From assembly GCA_027627225.1 (NCBI GenBank), contig CM051033.1, forward strand, positions 52,734,410 through 52,798,409: a stretch of DNA of 64,000 nt, written 5' to 3'. A program made the translations under genes and the position numbers. Under the pieces are notes generated by a model. It saw only the letters and a program-made list of their open reading frames with translations. It had not been told where the DNA came from and did no database searches. Each line of letters starts with the position of its first letter. Within the stretch, counting starts at the first letter, position 1. Origin of the DNA: Congeria kusceri. Lineage: Eukaryota > Mollusca > Bivalvia > Myida > Dreissenidae. Positions 23,516 through 35,604 of the stretch are shown here, in pieces.

Positions 23516-24811
23516 CAATGTTAGGATTTATTCATTCAGTACTACAGGCGGGAAATGTTCACAACATTTGATTGGATATTGAGGTAAGTCAAAAGCTGAG
23601 TTAGACAGCTACGCTGAAAATCGAATGAACTTCATCGCTATAGCAAGTGTGCCATAAGGTTTATTTGTAAATTAGGTAAACATTTACTAAGCTGAAAATC
23701 ATTATTGAATGATAAATGTTTCAGATAATTTTAAAATGAGTGAGATATATGAAGAAGATATATGTGGAGAAGTCCATTTAAGCTGGGGTATATACTTACA
23801 TCTTTCAAAGGGAAGTAATCGATGTTTGTCAAAAATAAACTATTGGGCAAATTATTTTCCTAATGCTTGCACGTTGGTCAATTGGCACCTATTTTCCCAT
23901 CAACACGCAATGCAATAGTTTATATGAGCAATATATGACAAAGTAATAACTTGGTTTAAGTGGTAAACTTATTTGTCTTGGTACCTGGTCAGGATGATTT
24001 GTTAAAGGAAAATAATATAAACGAATTTGTTGCGTAACAATTTAACCTCTAAAAAGGAAGTTTTACATGTAACTGCAGCTTACACGCTTTCTTCTTCAAG
24101 TTGGTGCAAACTGGATCCAGTGTTTGTTTTTCCTGAGGCTTGTATGAAAAAATGCCCGGGAACGGGTCTGTCTGTGTGTACGTGAATAGAAAGCCGAAGT
24201 TAAAGTGACTGTATTATTAGTATGATATTAGAGTATCCGTCCCAGTGCAGAGTAAAATATCTAAGACCAAGTTTCCAAAACACGAGATGTATATTTATAA
24301 TTAGAGGACACATCATTATTCAAATAGCATATGAAGCTGTTGAACGAATGTGTTTACTATTGTAATGGTATTTGAACATATACCGAAAACGAGTATACCG
24401 TTTTGTTTACATTTGTAACAAATATCTTTTGCATAATAAATGCATCGTTCATATCGGCTAAAGTCCTGGGGTGGGTTGCTCAAAACTTTAACAGCCAATT
24501 AAGATAACAGCCGTTAAAATTTGCATGACGATATTTATGTAAATTTAAAATATCAATATTACACTGTTTGTTTATTCTACATAAATTGTTATGCTGGAAT
24601 AATTCTAAAATGTTTGGTAAACGATTTGCTGCTTATATTAATGTTATTTACATCTAAAGTTAACAGGCTGTTAGCTTAATTGTCCGTTAAAGTTTGAGCA
24701 ACTGGGCACTGGTGGTTTTATTACTCAAAACTCCAAACCACTTAAAACCACGTTGCTGCTGAAGGCCTGAACCCGTGTTTACACAGATCCTGAGGGAAAC
24801 GTAAGTACCTT
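23516..24811. other. No recognisable gene
   Basis: Frames at 23709-23918 (+) and 24316-24498 (-) show no family motif, and no splice-compatible neighbours were found. Confidence 0.4.
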
Positions 24812-25074
24812 TGAGGCGCGTCGTGGGAAAACCGGGCTTAATGCGTGTGCGTAAAGTGTCGTCCCGGAAAAGCCTGTGCAATCCGCACAGGCTAATCCAG
24901 GACGACACTTTCCGCTTTTGTGGTGTTTCCTGTTTGAAGGAAGTCTATTCTAAACATAAATCCGCTGTAGGCGGAAAGTGCTGTCCCGGATTATCCTGTG
25001 CGAACTGCGCGGGCTATTCCGGGACGACACTATACGCACATGCATTAAGCCCGGTTTACCCACGATGCGCCTCA
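24812..25074. mobile_element. Foldback MITE, 263 bp, copy 1
   Basis: Nearly the whole element is an inverted repeat. It begins TGAGGCGCGTCGTGGGAAAA and ends with the complement of TGAGGCGCATCGTGGGTAAA. The arms, of roughly 100 bp or more, include GTGTCGTCCCGG and GGCGGAAAGTG motifs. Frames across it are artefacts of the palindrome. A second copy lies at 49809-50042. Target duplication is not clear. Confidence 0.9.
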
Positions 25075-25700
25075 TTTCTAGAATTCACAAAAATCTGTGG
25101 CTGTTTCATATTTAGGCCCTTTGACAAAATTAGTTTAAACTATTAAACATTGCTTAAATATTTAGATTTTTTGCCCTTTTGTAAACATAAATAATTGAAT
25201 TTTACATGGAAGATTCTACATTTTCACATTTGTGCAACTATATTTTAGATTTCTTAGATCTTTATAAATACCAGTCCTAAGGCGCGAACGGTCGATGCGA
25301 GAGGACGATGACTCATAACATATTAACTCCTCGTTGGCTTTCATAACATTTTATAGTCGGAAAATGTTTGCGCATCAATTCAAGTTACTATCATATTAAA
25401 ACAATAAAATCTAAAATGTGGAATCAAACTTAGTTTCAGTCTAGCAACAGGAATAATAAAAACCAGAGATTGAAAATAAATTAATTTTATTAGTTTGCAA
25501 TTTAGCATTATGCAATTCACAACAGATGCCTTGTTGCTCTATGATGAAAGTACTTGAGTTCCAAACATATATTTTTTTTTGGAAATTATCAACAGATTGA
25601 CACAGTGACACTTTCCGAAATGGTGTCAACATTCTTAATAAAAAATGTATAAAATACATGTACTACACATCCAACTTAACGCTCCTAACAGAGAAACGTT
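25075..25700. other. No recognisable gene
   Basis: AT-rich spacer between a MITE and a minisatellite. A 72-residue minus frame at 25441-25659 has no recognisable feature. Confidence 0.4.
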
Positions 25701-25805
25701 GTGAAAATACTGTGTTGGTGATGAAAATACTGTGTTGGTGATGAAAATACTGTGTTAGTGATGAAAATACTGTGTTGGTGATGAAAATACTGTGTTGGTG
25801 ATGAA
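25701..25805. repeat. 20-bp minisatellite, about 5 copies
   Basis: The unit GTGAAAATACTGTGTTGGTG, with A for G at the first junctions, is repeated five times at exact 20-bp spacing with one or two substitutions. Confidence 0.95.
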
Positions 25806-26780
25806 TATCAACATTGAAATGGTTAAGAGCTAGTTCTTATAACATTTTTCAAAATAGGAACAAGCAGGTAAGTAACTATAAGTAAGTCCCTTAATGTAAT
25901 TTATTAATGCGTCATAAGAATATAATAAACCACAACAATAAATAATGTATATAGGTTTGATGGTTTTATGTCTTACTTAACGGTATTCTACACTTTGAAC
26001 AGTGCAGTTGTTTTACCAATTATTGTCAAAACAGGACGAAAATTCTTCTTATTTATTCACCGGATGTTGCCAATTTGGCGAAGTTAATCAGGACCCTTAT
26101 GAATCAGATTATTCTTAGTCTTAAGATGTAAAATTAAATAATAATCTTGAAAATGTTATGTTCTAAGAACTCTTGTAATTTGAATCGTTCTTTGTATTCA
26201 TCAATTCTAATAAAAACATTCGTTATTTTGAACAATTTCTTTATGACACAATCCACAATGATTGGAGGCATATTTGCAAATGCATGAGTATTTTTCTTGA
26301 GTCTAGTCTTTATTCTTAAGTTTAAGAATCTGCTGGGCTCAGAAACCGTGCAACATTCTGCAACATAAATGTAAATTGTTGTTGTAATTTCTAAACAAAA
26401 AACACGATGCAATTTAAATGATATAAAAACCGTATAGATATTATAACATATGCATATGTCCTCTATACACTCAAGTAACAGTATACTGTTAATATTGAAA
26501 TCGTCATAAACAATATAGACATGACGCAACGGGTTCTAACATGTTCCAAAGTAAAACGTCAATTTTGGCTATTACACTTTACAGAATATTAAGCATTATA
26601 TTAAAGCAGATGCCTTATAATGCATCAAGTGTATACCATATTAAATGTAACATCTTGACGAAAGTGTAAGTGTATTATTCATTTGCTAAAAGTAAAATAT
26701 GTTAACACACTATAAATGACTGCATTCATTTTGAGAGCACAAATGTTTATTACATGCAAAATGGATTATTTTATGAAAAC
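25806..26780. other. No recognisable gene
   Basis: The longest frame, 131 codons on the minus strand at 26134-26529, has an irregular composition, no motif, and no splice context. I do not call it a gene. Confidence 0.4.
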
Positions 26781-27980
26781 AAAAGGGCCAAGATTGCCTT
26801 GGGTCGCTCACCTGTGTTTAAGGCATCATAATGCCTTTAAAAAAATAATAGCAGGTACATAGATGGGTAAAGTTAAATGTTGACACATAATGATGACGAT
26901 GGACCACTAACACCCATAGCCATGTATAGCCAACCTGCCCCGCCCCCTTGCAACCTTGTTTTTAAACATATCAAATTGATTTGTAGCAATATAGAAGTGG
27001 GTCGTACAAGGAACATTTCTATGAAAGTATTTCAAAAAGCCGGAAAGTGGTTTCTAGCAAGAAGATTGTCAAAGTTGCCTAGAAGGCCATATATGGTCAA
27101 ACTTCCCTACACCATGGGAGCCATGCTTTATCGAATCAAAATTATTAGCAGGAATTTGGTAGATTTGTTTTTTTGTTTTTTTAGAAATCCAGTAAGTGGC
27201 TTCAGACGAGAAGACTGTCAACGTTGCATATACATCCATATGCAGTCAAATTTACCCTCCCCAAGGAATTTGGTAGAGGGTCACCCAAGGAACATTTCTT
27301 TGATATTTGTTTGAAATACATACACTGGTTTCAGACAGTGAGATTTTCAAAGTTTCCAATAAAGCCATATAAGGTAAACTGCCCCGCCCTCTGGAGGTCA
27401 TGTTTTTCATGAATCAAAATATTTTGAAGGAAATTGGTAGATGGTCACCTATGGCACATTTCTGTGAAGTTATTTTTAAATCCTGCACATGTTTTTAGAA
27501 ACGAATCGAAATGGTTTGAAAGAATTTGGTAGAGGGTCACTCAAGAAGCATTTATGTGAAATTATTTTGAAATCCAGCCAGAAGTTTCTTACAAGAAGAT
27601 TTTCGAAGTTTTCTATATAGCCATAAAAGGAAAATTACCCCACCCGCTGGCGGCCATGTTTTTAAACGAATCAAAATAATTTGAAGACATTTGGTGGAGG
27701 GTCACCCAAGGAACATTTCTGATAAATTATTTTGAAATCCATTTAGTGGTTTCGGACAAGAAGATTTTAATCAATGAAATGAAGGAATTTGTTAAAAGAC
27801 AATCCCAGGAACATTCCTGCCAAGTTTGGTTAAAATCTGCCAAGCGGTTTCAGGGGATAATTTGTTTAAGTAAATTTTGGACGACGACGGACGACGAACG
27901 ACGACGACGACGACGAACGACGGACGGTTATTGAACAAAATAGCTCACCATTGAGCACTTCGTGCTCAGGTGAGCTAAAA
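26781..27980. mobile_element. Non-autonomous dispersed element, 1.2 kb
   Basis: The ends form a short inverted pair: GTCGCTCACCTG near 26802 and CAGGTGAGCTAAAA at the right end. The inside is a row of degenerate units of about 170-190 bp, each with landmarks GGTAGAGGGTCACCCAAGGAAC, TTTTGAAATCCAG (about 13 bp) and GGCCATG. A GAC/ACG trinucleotide run sits at 27880-27925. Frames at 26877-27412 are shadows of the units. The type, ending in GGTGAGCT, is a common repeat form in bivalve DNA as I recall it. Confidence 0.75.
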
Positions 27981-28807
27981 ACAAACATATTAAGCAGAAA
28001 TTAATAATATAATAATAATTTTATTTACACTCAATATATTTTATATAATTACAACATTGTACATTGTAAATATAATGTATTGTTTATGCAAAGCGATTGC
28101 ATTCATACCGTACACTACTGTTCGGAAGAGGCTTCATTCGGACGTTGAGTACTAATAACTAATTGGCATATGCATTACAGTAGTTAATCAAGAGATATAT
28201 CACATGAGCATACGTTTGATTTTTCTTAAAATAACATGTATGCATAAATATCTTTGAATAAACGATGTGTTATGAGTAAGTTTCTCGTAACCGCGTGTTC
28301 ATAAAAGAATGAAAGTTTAATAATTTGCAATAACACCGATATTTTTTGTGGGATACAGTTTTTTTCTGCCATGATAAATATCAACATTCGATAACAAAAT
28401 GATCGTTTTATATTGTCCGAAATTATCAGTATAAAATAAACAATCGTATATGCATAAATGTATAGCGCAAACTTTGCGTTTACGCGAGCGTTTTACAAAC
28501 AGTCATTAAACCCCAGATATTGCACTGTAATATACTTTCATCTTCAACAATATTAAAGTGTTTTCAAAATGCATATAACCGTTTGGGTCTGCTTCAGCTA
28601 TATTTTATAGATCTCTTATTATGTGATCCGCGTTTTATGAACACTACGAATTTATATGAATATGAAGTAATATAGACGGCTGATTTTAACACTAATTGAT
28701 ATAAACACACTAACAACAACAAGCATGTTCCTTAAACAACTCGAAACACATAAACATGGTAAATTCCCATGGAAGTTCTTATAGCATGCTGAATGAAAAT
28801 TGAGTTT
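27981..28807. other. No recognisable gene
   Basis: AT-rich spacer without supportable frames or structure. Confidence 0.4.
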
Positions 28808-29083
28808 ACGTTTTGTAAGCCATGTTATGCGATTATTTACAAAGTTGTATACTATCTGTACTCATTTACACATTAATTTACTGAACGATATAGGAACCGT
28901 CAAAATATAACAACAGAAAGACAACAAAATATAAACTGTTAATACATAACGTTTTGTAAGCCATGTTATGCGATTATTTACAAAGTTGTATACTATCTGT
29001 ACTCATTTACACATTAATTTACTGAACGATATAGGAACCGTCAAAACATAACAACAGAAAGACAACAAAATATAAACTGTTAG
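28808..29083. repeat. Tandem duplication, 141-bp offset
   Basis: The segment starting ACGTTTTGTAAGCCATG at 28808 recurs at 28949 and is almost identical to its end at AAACTGTTA, with one or two substitutions (AATATAAC against ACATAAC). This is a recent duplication. Confidence 0.95.
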
Positions 29084-29439
29084 CACATATAGTTTAACTG
29101 TGAAAATACAGACAAACAAACAAATTTATTTTTGTTAAGTAAAAAACTTCGCATTACATGTATATACAATACATAGTGTATATTGTATAGCATATAATAA
29201 CAGGAAAAGGCGATGATTTACTACTTATCTCGTAACACATAATTTTAAAGTTATATTTACATGATAAAATGCGTAAATTGTTCTAAGCCTATGTGGTATT
29301 ACTCGTTGATCGGGCAAAAAAGAACGTGTACAATGTATAATATAAATGACGAATACATACAATGCACTATGACAACAGATCTAAATTTGTATTTAATTTA
29401 GAGTAACTTAACAATGGTTTTGGGTTCATCACTCGAAAG

Positions 29440-30355
29440 GCTTCGAGGAGGTAGCACAGTATAGTCTATCTCAATGTATTTGTGTTCATTATAAACATCA
29501 AGTTATGACAGTACTATTGTTTAGGAGGTACCACAATATAGTATATCTCAATGTATTTTTGATTCTGATAAACATTAAGTTATGACACTAGTATTGTTTA
29601 GGAGGTAACGCAATATAGTCCATCTCAATGCATTTTTTTCCTTTCTGATAAACATCAAGTTATGAAAGTACTATTGCTTAGGAGGTAACGCAATATAGTA
29701 TATCTTAATGCATTGTTTTCTTTTCTGATAAACATCAAGTTATGAAAGTACTATTGTGTAGGAGGTAACGCAATATAGTATATCTTAATGCATTGTTTTC
29801 TTTTCTGATAAACATCAAGGTATGAAAGTACTATTGTGTAGGAGGTAACGCAATATAGTATATCTTAATGCATTGTTTTCTTTTCTGATAAACATCAAGG
29901 TATGAAAGTATTATTGTGTAGGAGGTAACGCAATATAGTATATCTTAATGCATTGTTTTCCTTTCTGATAAACATCAAGGTATGAAAGTACTATTGTGTA
30001 GGAGGTAACGCAATATAGTATATCTTAATGCATTGTTTTCTTTTCTGATAAACATCAAGTTATGACACTACTATTGTTTAGGAGGTAACGCAATATAGTA
30101 TATCTTAATGCATTGTTTTCCTTTCTGATAAACATCAAGGTATGAAAGTATTCTTGTGTAGGAGGTAACAATATAATCTATATATCTATCTCAATATAGT
30201 TTTTTTTTCGTTTAAAATAAACATCAAGTTATGACAGTACTATTATTTAGTAGGTAACACAATATTGTCTATCTCAATGTATTTTTTTTGTTTCTGATAA
30301 ACATCAAGTTATGACAGTACCATTGTTTAGGAGGAAACAAACAATATAATGTATA
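29440..30355. repeat. 80-bp minisatellite, about 11 copies
   Basis: Units start GGAGGTAACGCAATATAG at 29601, 29681, 29761, 29841, 29921 and so on, exactly 80 bp apart. More diverged units lie at both edges, and inner units are nearly identical. The array does not end at 30355: its interrupted last unit continues at 33659-33715, on the other side of the inserted TIR element. Confidence 0.95.
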
Positions 30356-31560
30356 CACAGTGTATAAGCGTAAAGTGAGCTACACCGGAAGTTGGTGATC
30401 TGTACGCCGATGATCAGTTAGTTACAAACAGCAGAAAACGCAGTAAGTGACACAATATGTTATATTATCTTTTACTTTAGGGCTGAATGCAACACGATTT
30501 AAACGTTTATGTTACTTATTGTCCTATTTGTCACACATATGCTTTGTGATTTATGTGGAAATTGTGTTTACGTTGAGAAATCGGTAGTTGATCACTGCAA
30601 ATATGTTGAAAAGATCACAAATTTTGAATTTATTTCCATGTTATTCTTTGAATTTCGCGTTAATGTGTGAACCTGTTTGTTGCTTAACACTTATACACAC
30701 TTATTAAACTATAAACATTACCTGACAACGGATTATCTTTGTAATATCCAAGATAATTACCGTTTTATTCAGTCACAATTTTTTTATTGACTGTACGACT
30801 AGTTGCGACTGTACGCAATCATTAGTTGCGCGATTGAAATAAAATTATGTATTGCGATTAGTGACCGACACAAATTTAAGAAATGTTCGATCTTCCTTGA
30901 TAATTTTTATATAATTGTACGTAATTGTTATTTGGTTTACATGTGCATGTTTTATTTATGCGTAATAAATAATTTCATTCAACAGGTTCAATTCGTGGTG
31001 ACATATCGATATTTATTATACATTTATTTTGCTTTATAGGAATCGCGCGTGTTTGCCAGTACGTCCGGATGTGTGTACGTCCCTAAGAATGTTTAAATCT
31101 CAAGTTAAACTAGAATTATATTTCATTCGCGTTCATATAAAATTTCAGATCTAATTATTTAGTCCTAGAGCAACTAAGCTTTCCAAGACAATAAACATTG
31201 AGATCTTACAGTAAAGTCAACAATTAAATGTTATTGTTTATGTCAGGCTTTTCGGTGACCAGTTGGAAATATGGATGATAACTCTGGGTCGTCTGAAATG
31301 AAGACAATTGCTCATTTCAGTCTGGCTTAAATGGTAACTTTATTTCCTCCATATACATTAAGAGCTGAATAGATTAAAAAAAATTATATTTACAATAACT
31401 TTTGTTTTGTTATTTTGTTTCATTTAAAAATATGTGAATGAACACCGGTTTTATAGTCCGACAACATTGACCTGGCACTCATTTGTTTCCGTATTTTTTC
31501 GTAGATTTCTGTCGTTAACACGACGATATTTTAGGCGGTATCCAGGCATGCATTATACAG

Positions 31561-31630
31561 CTGGAACGATAGCCTAATGGTAGAGTGCTCGCTTATTGAT
31601 CAGAGGTTATGGTCATAAAATCTTGCAGCA
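31561..31630 (+). other. tRNA-like module, left
   Basis: GATAGCCTAATGGTAGAGTG resembles a tRNA D-arm/A box, followed at tRNA-like distance by GAGGTTATGGTCATAAAATC, a degraded B box. It is not a functional tRNA: the T-loop is damaged and acceptor pairing is poor. Confidence 0.5.
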
Positions 31631-31850
31631 TTTAATTTGTTTGTTTTTGCTATCCATTTATTTCTGAGATAACATATTTGCCTTTTTAAAGCATTTGTCT
31701 TTGGAGAAATATCTCTTTAAGTTATTTGGTGTGTTTCAAATATTATGCAATATTTTATTTCTACAATACAATTACATTTTAGAAGACCTTTGCATAAAAC
31801 ACTCAAATGCATGCTAAAATCATTGTGCTAAAATTAAAAATAATATGACC

Positions 31851-31914
31851 GAAAACGGATTTGAACCCGCAACCCCACGATCCGTAAGCTACTGTCTTAA
31901 CATCTCGACCCTTG
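31851..31914 (-). other. tRNA-like module, right, opposite strand
   Basis: On the minus strand, GGTCGAGATGTTAAGACAGT leads to GGTTGCGGGTTCAAATCCG, which contains a good B box (GGTTCAAATCC). The A box is weaker. It faces the left module across about 220 bp of AT-rich DNA. Confidence 0.55.
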
Positions 31915-33715
31915 AATTGCACGTCGACAATTAAAAGCTAAACTAACTTAAACTCACATTTAGCATATTTAACCTGTTCAGAGCGATCGCTTGTAAACGT
32001 TTTTCAGATTAAAGGTAACGGAAAGAAACGGAATATGCATGAGTGCCAGGTCAATGTTGTCGGACTATACATGAAGTTATAACAACAAACATTTAGTTGT
32101 TATAAAAACAGTCTCGGACAAAAAATATTAAAGGATTTTTTTAGATTGAAACAAAATATCTCATTGAAACAATGCATATTTATATTCAGTGACGCATTTC
32201 ACATGCAAAGCACATTCTCAGCTGTCTTACGAGACCACCCGTGGTGATTCCTATAAGTTTTCTCTTAACACAGGTGGTCACTTAATGCAGTGTGACTTGC
32301 ACAGGCAGCTGGTCGTTGGTTGTACATGTGTGTATGTGATATACCTTACTAATCATTCTATATTTTATACTCATATACATTTTGTATGTTCATAAAGAAT
32401 AAAGGAAGAATACATGAATTTTAAAAATATTTGTTTTATTAACTTCTTAATTTAATTTAATTTTGTATTACAGTGTACATGTCTTTTTCTACACAAGTGC
32501 ATTAAATAGCATAATCGCATGCATTCATATTCATGTACATTCACATTATAGATTTGTTAGATATACATAACATATAAACAAACATGTATTTACATACATT
32601 CATTTTAATATAATATAATATGCTATTTTACACATATTTACACACACACAAGCATACACACACTTATATTCATTCACTTATAGGATCTGAATGTTTGTCT
32701 GCTTCACTTTCTCTCCATTTATTGCAGTCTCCCCTAACTATCATAATTGTGTCCATTAATGACTGTAGAAGCTTATGGTGTTTCTTTTTCACCGCCCATT
32801 GTTGCGTTTCTTCTGTTCATGTCGCAGACCTCGCTTATGGTGGGTAATGGTTTTGGTGTCTTCGTCTCCGGCGTTTCATCTGTAGGGTTTGATTAATCGT
32901 TTGAATGACATCCACTTGCTGCGTTGTCGAAGTACATGTTATACAAAAGGATCAAATCGAAATGCACTTCTACAATAAATATAACTTACACACTTTCGTT
33001 TTTTTTTAAGTAAAACAGCTACAATTAACTTATCATTTTGGTTTTAAAATTATTACATTCTTACATATAAAATTCTTGTCTTGAAAATGCAGACAGAGAA
33101 AATTAATATATAATTGACTTCTACATATTAAATCAAGTTGTGATTACTTTTGAACATAACCGTTCAGATTGATTTCATGAGCAACTAATTGTACAGTCTA
33201 AGTTTAACATTTTGTAACTAGTCGTGTCACGTTGGGAGGTTGGACAAAATGTTTGATTTCTCCGCGCAAAACATATTATCTTTAATTAAATGAATACTGC
33301 TTGACTAATAAGAGATGTATTTATCAGTTTTTACACAAAAATACACCAACAACCATCATCACAATTAAATATACGGCTACAAACTTATTATTTTTTATTT
33401 AAAAAATCGAAACAATAAGTGATCATGTCTGCTAAAACGAGTACTCTTAAAATACTAGGCATAACCGACAGAATATATTTACGTAATGTCATTATATGTG
33501 TTCGGATAACGTAATTGTATTCATATTCTGCTTTGAAGTAAACTATAAAATTAAAAATTTGTGTCACTTACTGCAGTTTCTGCTGTTTGCAACTAACTGA
33601 TCATCGACGTACAGATCACCAACTTCCGTTTTAACTCACGGTACGTTTATACACTGTGGTATATCAATGTATTTTTGGTTTCTGTGAAAACATTAATTAA
33701 TGACGTTGTTTACGA

Positions 33716-34071
33716 TATGGGACACGAATGTAATTGGTTATGCTGTATACTGAAAACGTATATGATAATGCACCAAAATTAAATACAAAATATGGATATA
33801 CATCAGTAAAAATTACAAATGCAATTTTATGTTACACTGTATCTTCGAAATAAGCAAACGTCCATTTGCACAGGAAAGACACCCTTCTGGAACGAAACAG
33901 CCCTTCTTAGGTTCTCAAGTGTAGTCATGTGGTTTGAGACTAAGGCGTGTTTCTATGTTTTTTGTTTTAGATTGTGACAAGACGACAACTATATTTTGCA
34001 GATACAGTTACACAGGTGTGCAAGATTGCACAAGCCAACGTAGGCATTTGGACGTTAATGGGATTTCTCCA
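33716..34071. other. 3' flank of NLR gene, nothing further seen
   Basis: This is the region downstream (minus strand) of the last LRR frame. It should hold the 3' UTR, but I see no clear AATAAA on that strand. Confidence 0.35.
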
Positions 34072-35604
34072 TTAACAAACATTACATCCAGAACGGAAGT
34101 ATCTCTTTCTATTATGATAATCGCTACTTAATATCGACCGACGCTTTTGTGTTCGTTCGAGAGCGTACACTAAGGTGATTTTACCATTAATATGTATTGA
34201 TTTTATATCGCAACAAGTGAACAAGTCTAGTCCTCGTAAGCCATTGTACACTAAGTTGATATCACCACTAATCGTCAATGTTTCTAGATTGTGACAAGTC
34301 GACAAGTCTAGGCCATCACATTTGCGCCACAATGTAAGTGCCTTTAGCTTCTTTAGTGTTCGTAATCCATTGGGCAGTAAGGAGATTTGTACACCAATCT
34401 CTAGTGATTCTAGATTGTGACATGTAGATAAGTCTAGCCCATCACACTTGCAGCACATTTTTAGTTCCTTTAGCTTCTCTAGTTCTCGTAAGCCATCGGT
34501 TGCAAAGGTGAGTTCACTACTAATATCTATTGATGTTAGATTGTGACAAGTATACAAGTCTAGCGCATCACACTGGAACCGGCGCAATGTTAGTTCCTTA
34601 AGCTTCTCTAGTCCTCGTAAACCATTGGACACTAAGGTAATTTCACCATCAATATACAATGTTTCTAAATTGTGACAAGTAGGCAAGTTTAGGCCATCAC
34701 ATTTGCACAACAATTTTAGTTCCTTTAGCTTCTCTAGTCCTCCTAAGCCATTGGATGCTAAGGTGATTTCACTACTAATATCTATTGATGTTAGATTGTG
34801 ACAAGTATACAAGTCTAGTGCATCACACTGGAACCGGCGCAATGTTAGTTCCTTAAGCTTCTCTAGTCCTCGTAAGCCATTGGACACTAAGGTAATTTCA
34901 CCATCAATATACAATGTTTTTAAATTGTGACAAGTAGACAAGTTTAGGCCATCACATTTGCACAACAATTTAAGTTCCTTTAGTTTCTCTAGTCCTCGTA
35001 AGCCATTGGACACTAAGGTAATTTCACCACTAATGTACAATGTTTCTAAATTGTGACAAGTAAACAAGTTTAGGCCATCACATTTGCACAACAATTTTAG
35101 TTCCTTTAGCTTCTCTAGTCCTCCTAAGCCATTGGATGCTAAGGTGATTTCACTACTAATATCTATTGATGTTAGATTGTGACAAGTATACAAGTCTAGC
35201 GCATCACACTGGAACCGGCGCAATGTTAGTTCCTTAAGCTTCTCTAGTCCTCGTAAACCATGGGACACTAAGGTAATTTCACCATCAATATACAGTGTTT
35301 CTAAATTGTGACAAGTAGACAAGTTTAGGCCATCACATTTGCACAACAATTTAAGTTCCTTTAGTTTCTCTAGTCCTCGTAAGCCATTGGACACTAAGGT
35401 AATTTCACCACTAATGTACAATGTTTCTAAATTGTGACAAGTAAACAAGTTTAGGCCATCACATTTGCGCAACAATTTTAGTTCCTTTAGCTTCTCTAGT
35501 CCTCCTAAGCCATCGGTTGCTAAGGTGATTTTACTACTAATATCTATTGATGTTAGATTGTGACAAGTATACAAGTCTAGCGCATCACACTGGAACCGGC
35601 GCAA
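34072..35604 (-). pseudogene. NLR LRR region beyond the frameshift, 12 units
   Basis: This 510-codon open frame continues the same LRR solenoid in the shifted frame and ends naturally after ALERTQKRRSIL and a basic tail. It is not a separate gene: it begins mid-repeat without a start codon or acceptor. If the missing base is an error, this is simply the C-terminal part of the NLR; if real, it is an untranslated remnant. Confidence 0.8.

Larger units (their letters stand above)
31452..32069. mobile_element. Nested 618-bp TIR element with two tRNA-like modules
   Basis: Perfect 31-bp terminal inverted repeats begin TATAGTCCGACAACATTGAC, with weaker similarity extending to about 60 bp. The terminal TATA makes the duplication ambiguous, but a TA target is possible, as in Tc1/mariner-type MITEs. 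Inside are two tRNA-like segments facing each other. It lies wholly within the CACAGTG element, so it is the younger insertion or an early passenger. Confidence 0.85.
30356..33658. mobile_element. 3.3-kb TIR element, CACAGTG ends, 5-bp target duplication
   Basis: The element has 100-bp terminal inverted repeats (30356-30455 and 33559-33658) that differ at about 10 positions. Both start CACAGTGTATAA. It sits inside a unit of the 80-bp minisatellite, so neighbouring units show the empty site. Joining the flanks with one copy of GTATA (30351-30355 and 33659-33663) restores the unit, which shows a 5-bp target duplication. No transposase frame is present, so it is non-autonomous. CAC-initiated ends with a 5-bp duplication fit the Transib/RAG-like group, but no conserved nonamer is visible at 12 or 23 bp. 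It carries a nested TIR element at 31452-32069. Confidence 0.85.

Noticed and set aside
24687..25146. Frames over the MITE on both strands
   Set aside because: They translate the palindrome and have close matches over the second MITE copy, which explains them.
26134..26529. 131-codon minus-strand frame
   Set aside because: No motif, no splice context, AT-driven composition; long frames of this size occur by chance here.
29440..30355. CRISPR-like regular array
   Set aside because: Units are directly adjacent 80-bp minisatellite copies without unique spacers, in eukaryotic DNA.
30356..30400. A full recombination signal sequence (heptamer, spacer, nonamer)
   Set aside because: The heptamer is present, but no A-rich nonamer occurs at 12 or 23 bp on either end.
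34072..35604. A separate LRR protein gene
   Set aside because: It starts in mid-repeat without a start codon or acceptor and continues the NLR array after a 1-bp slip.
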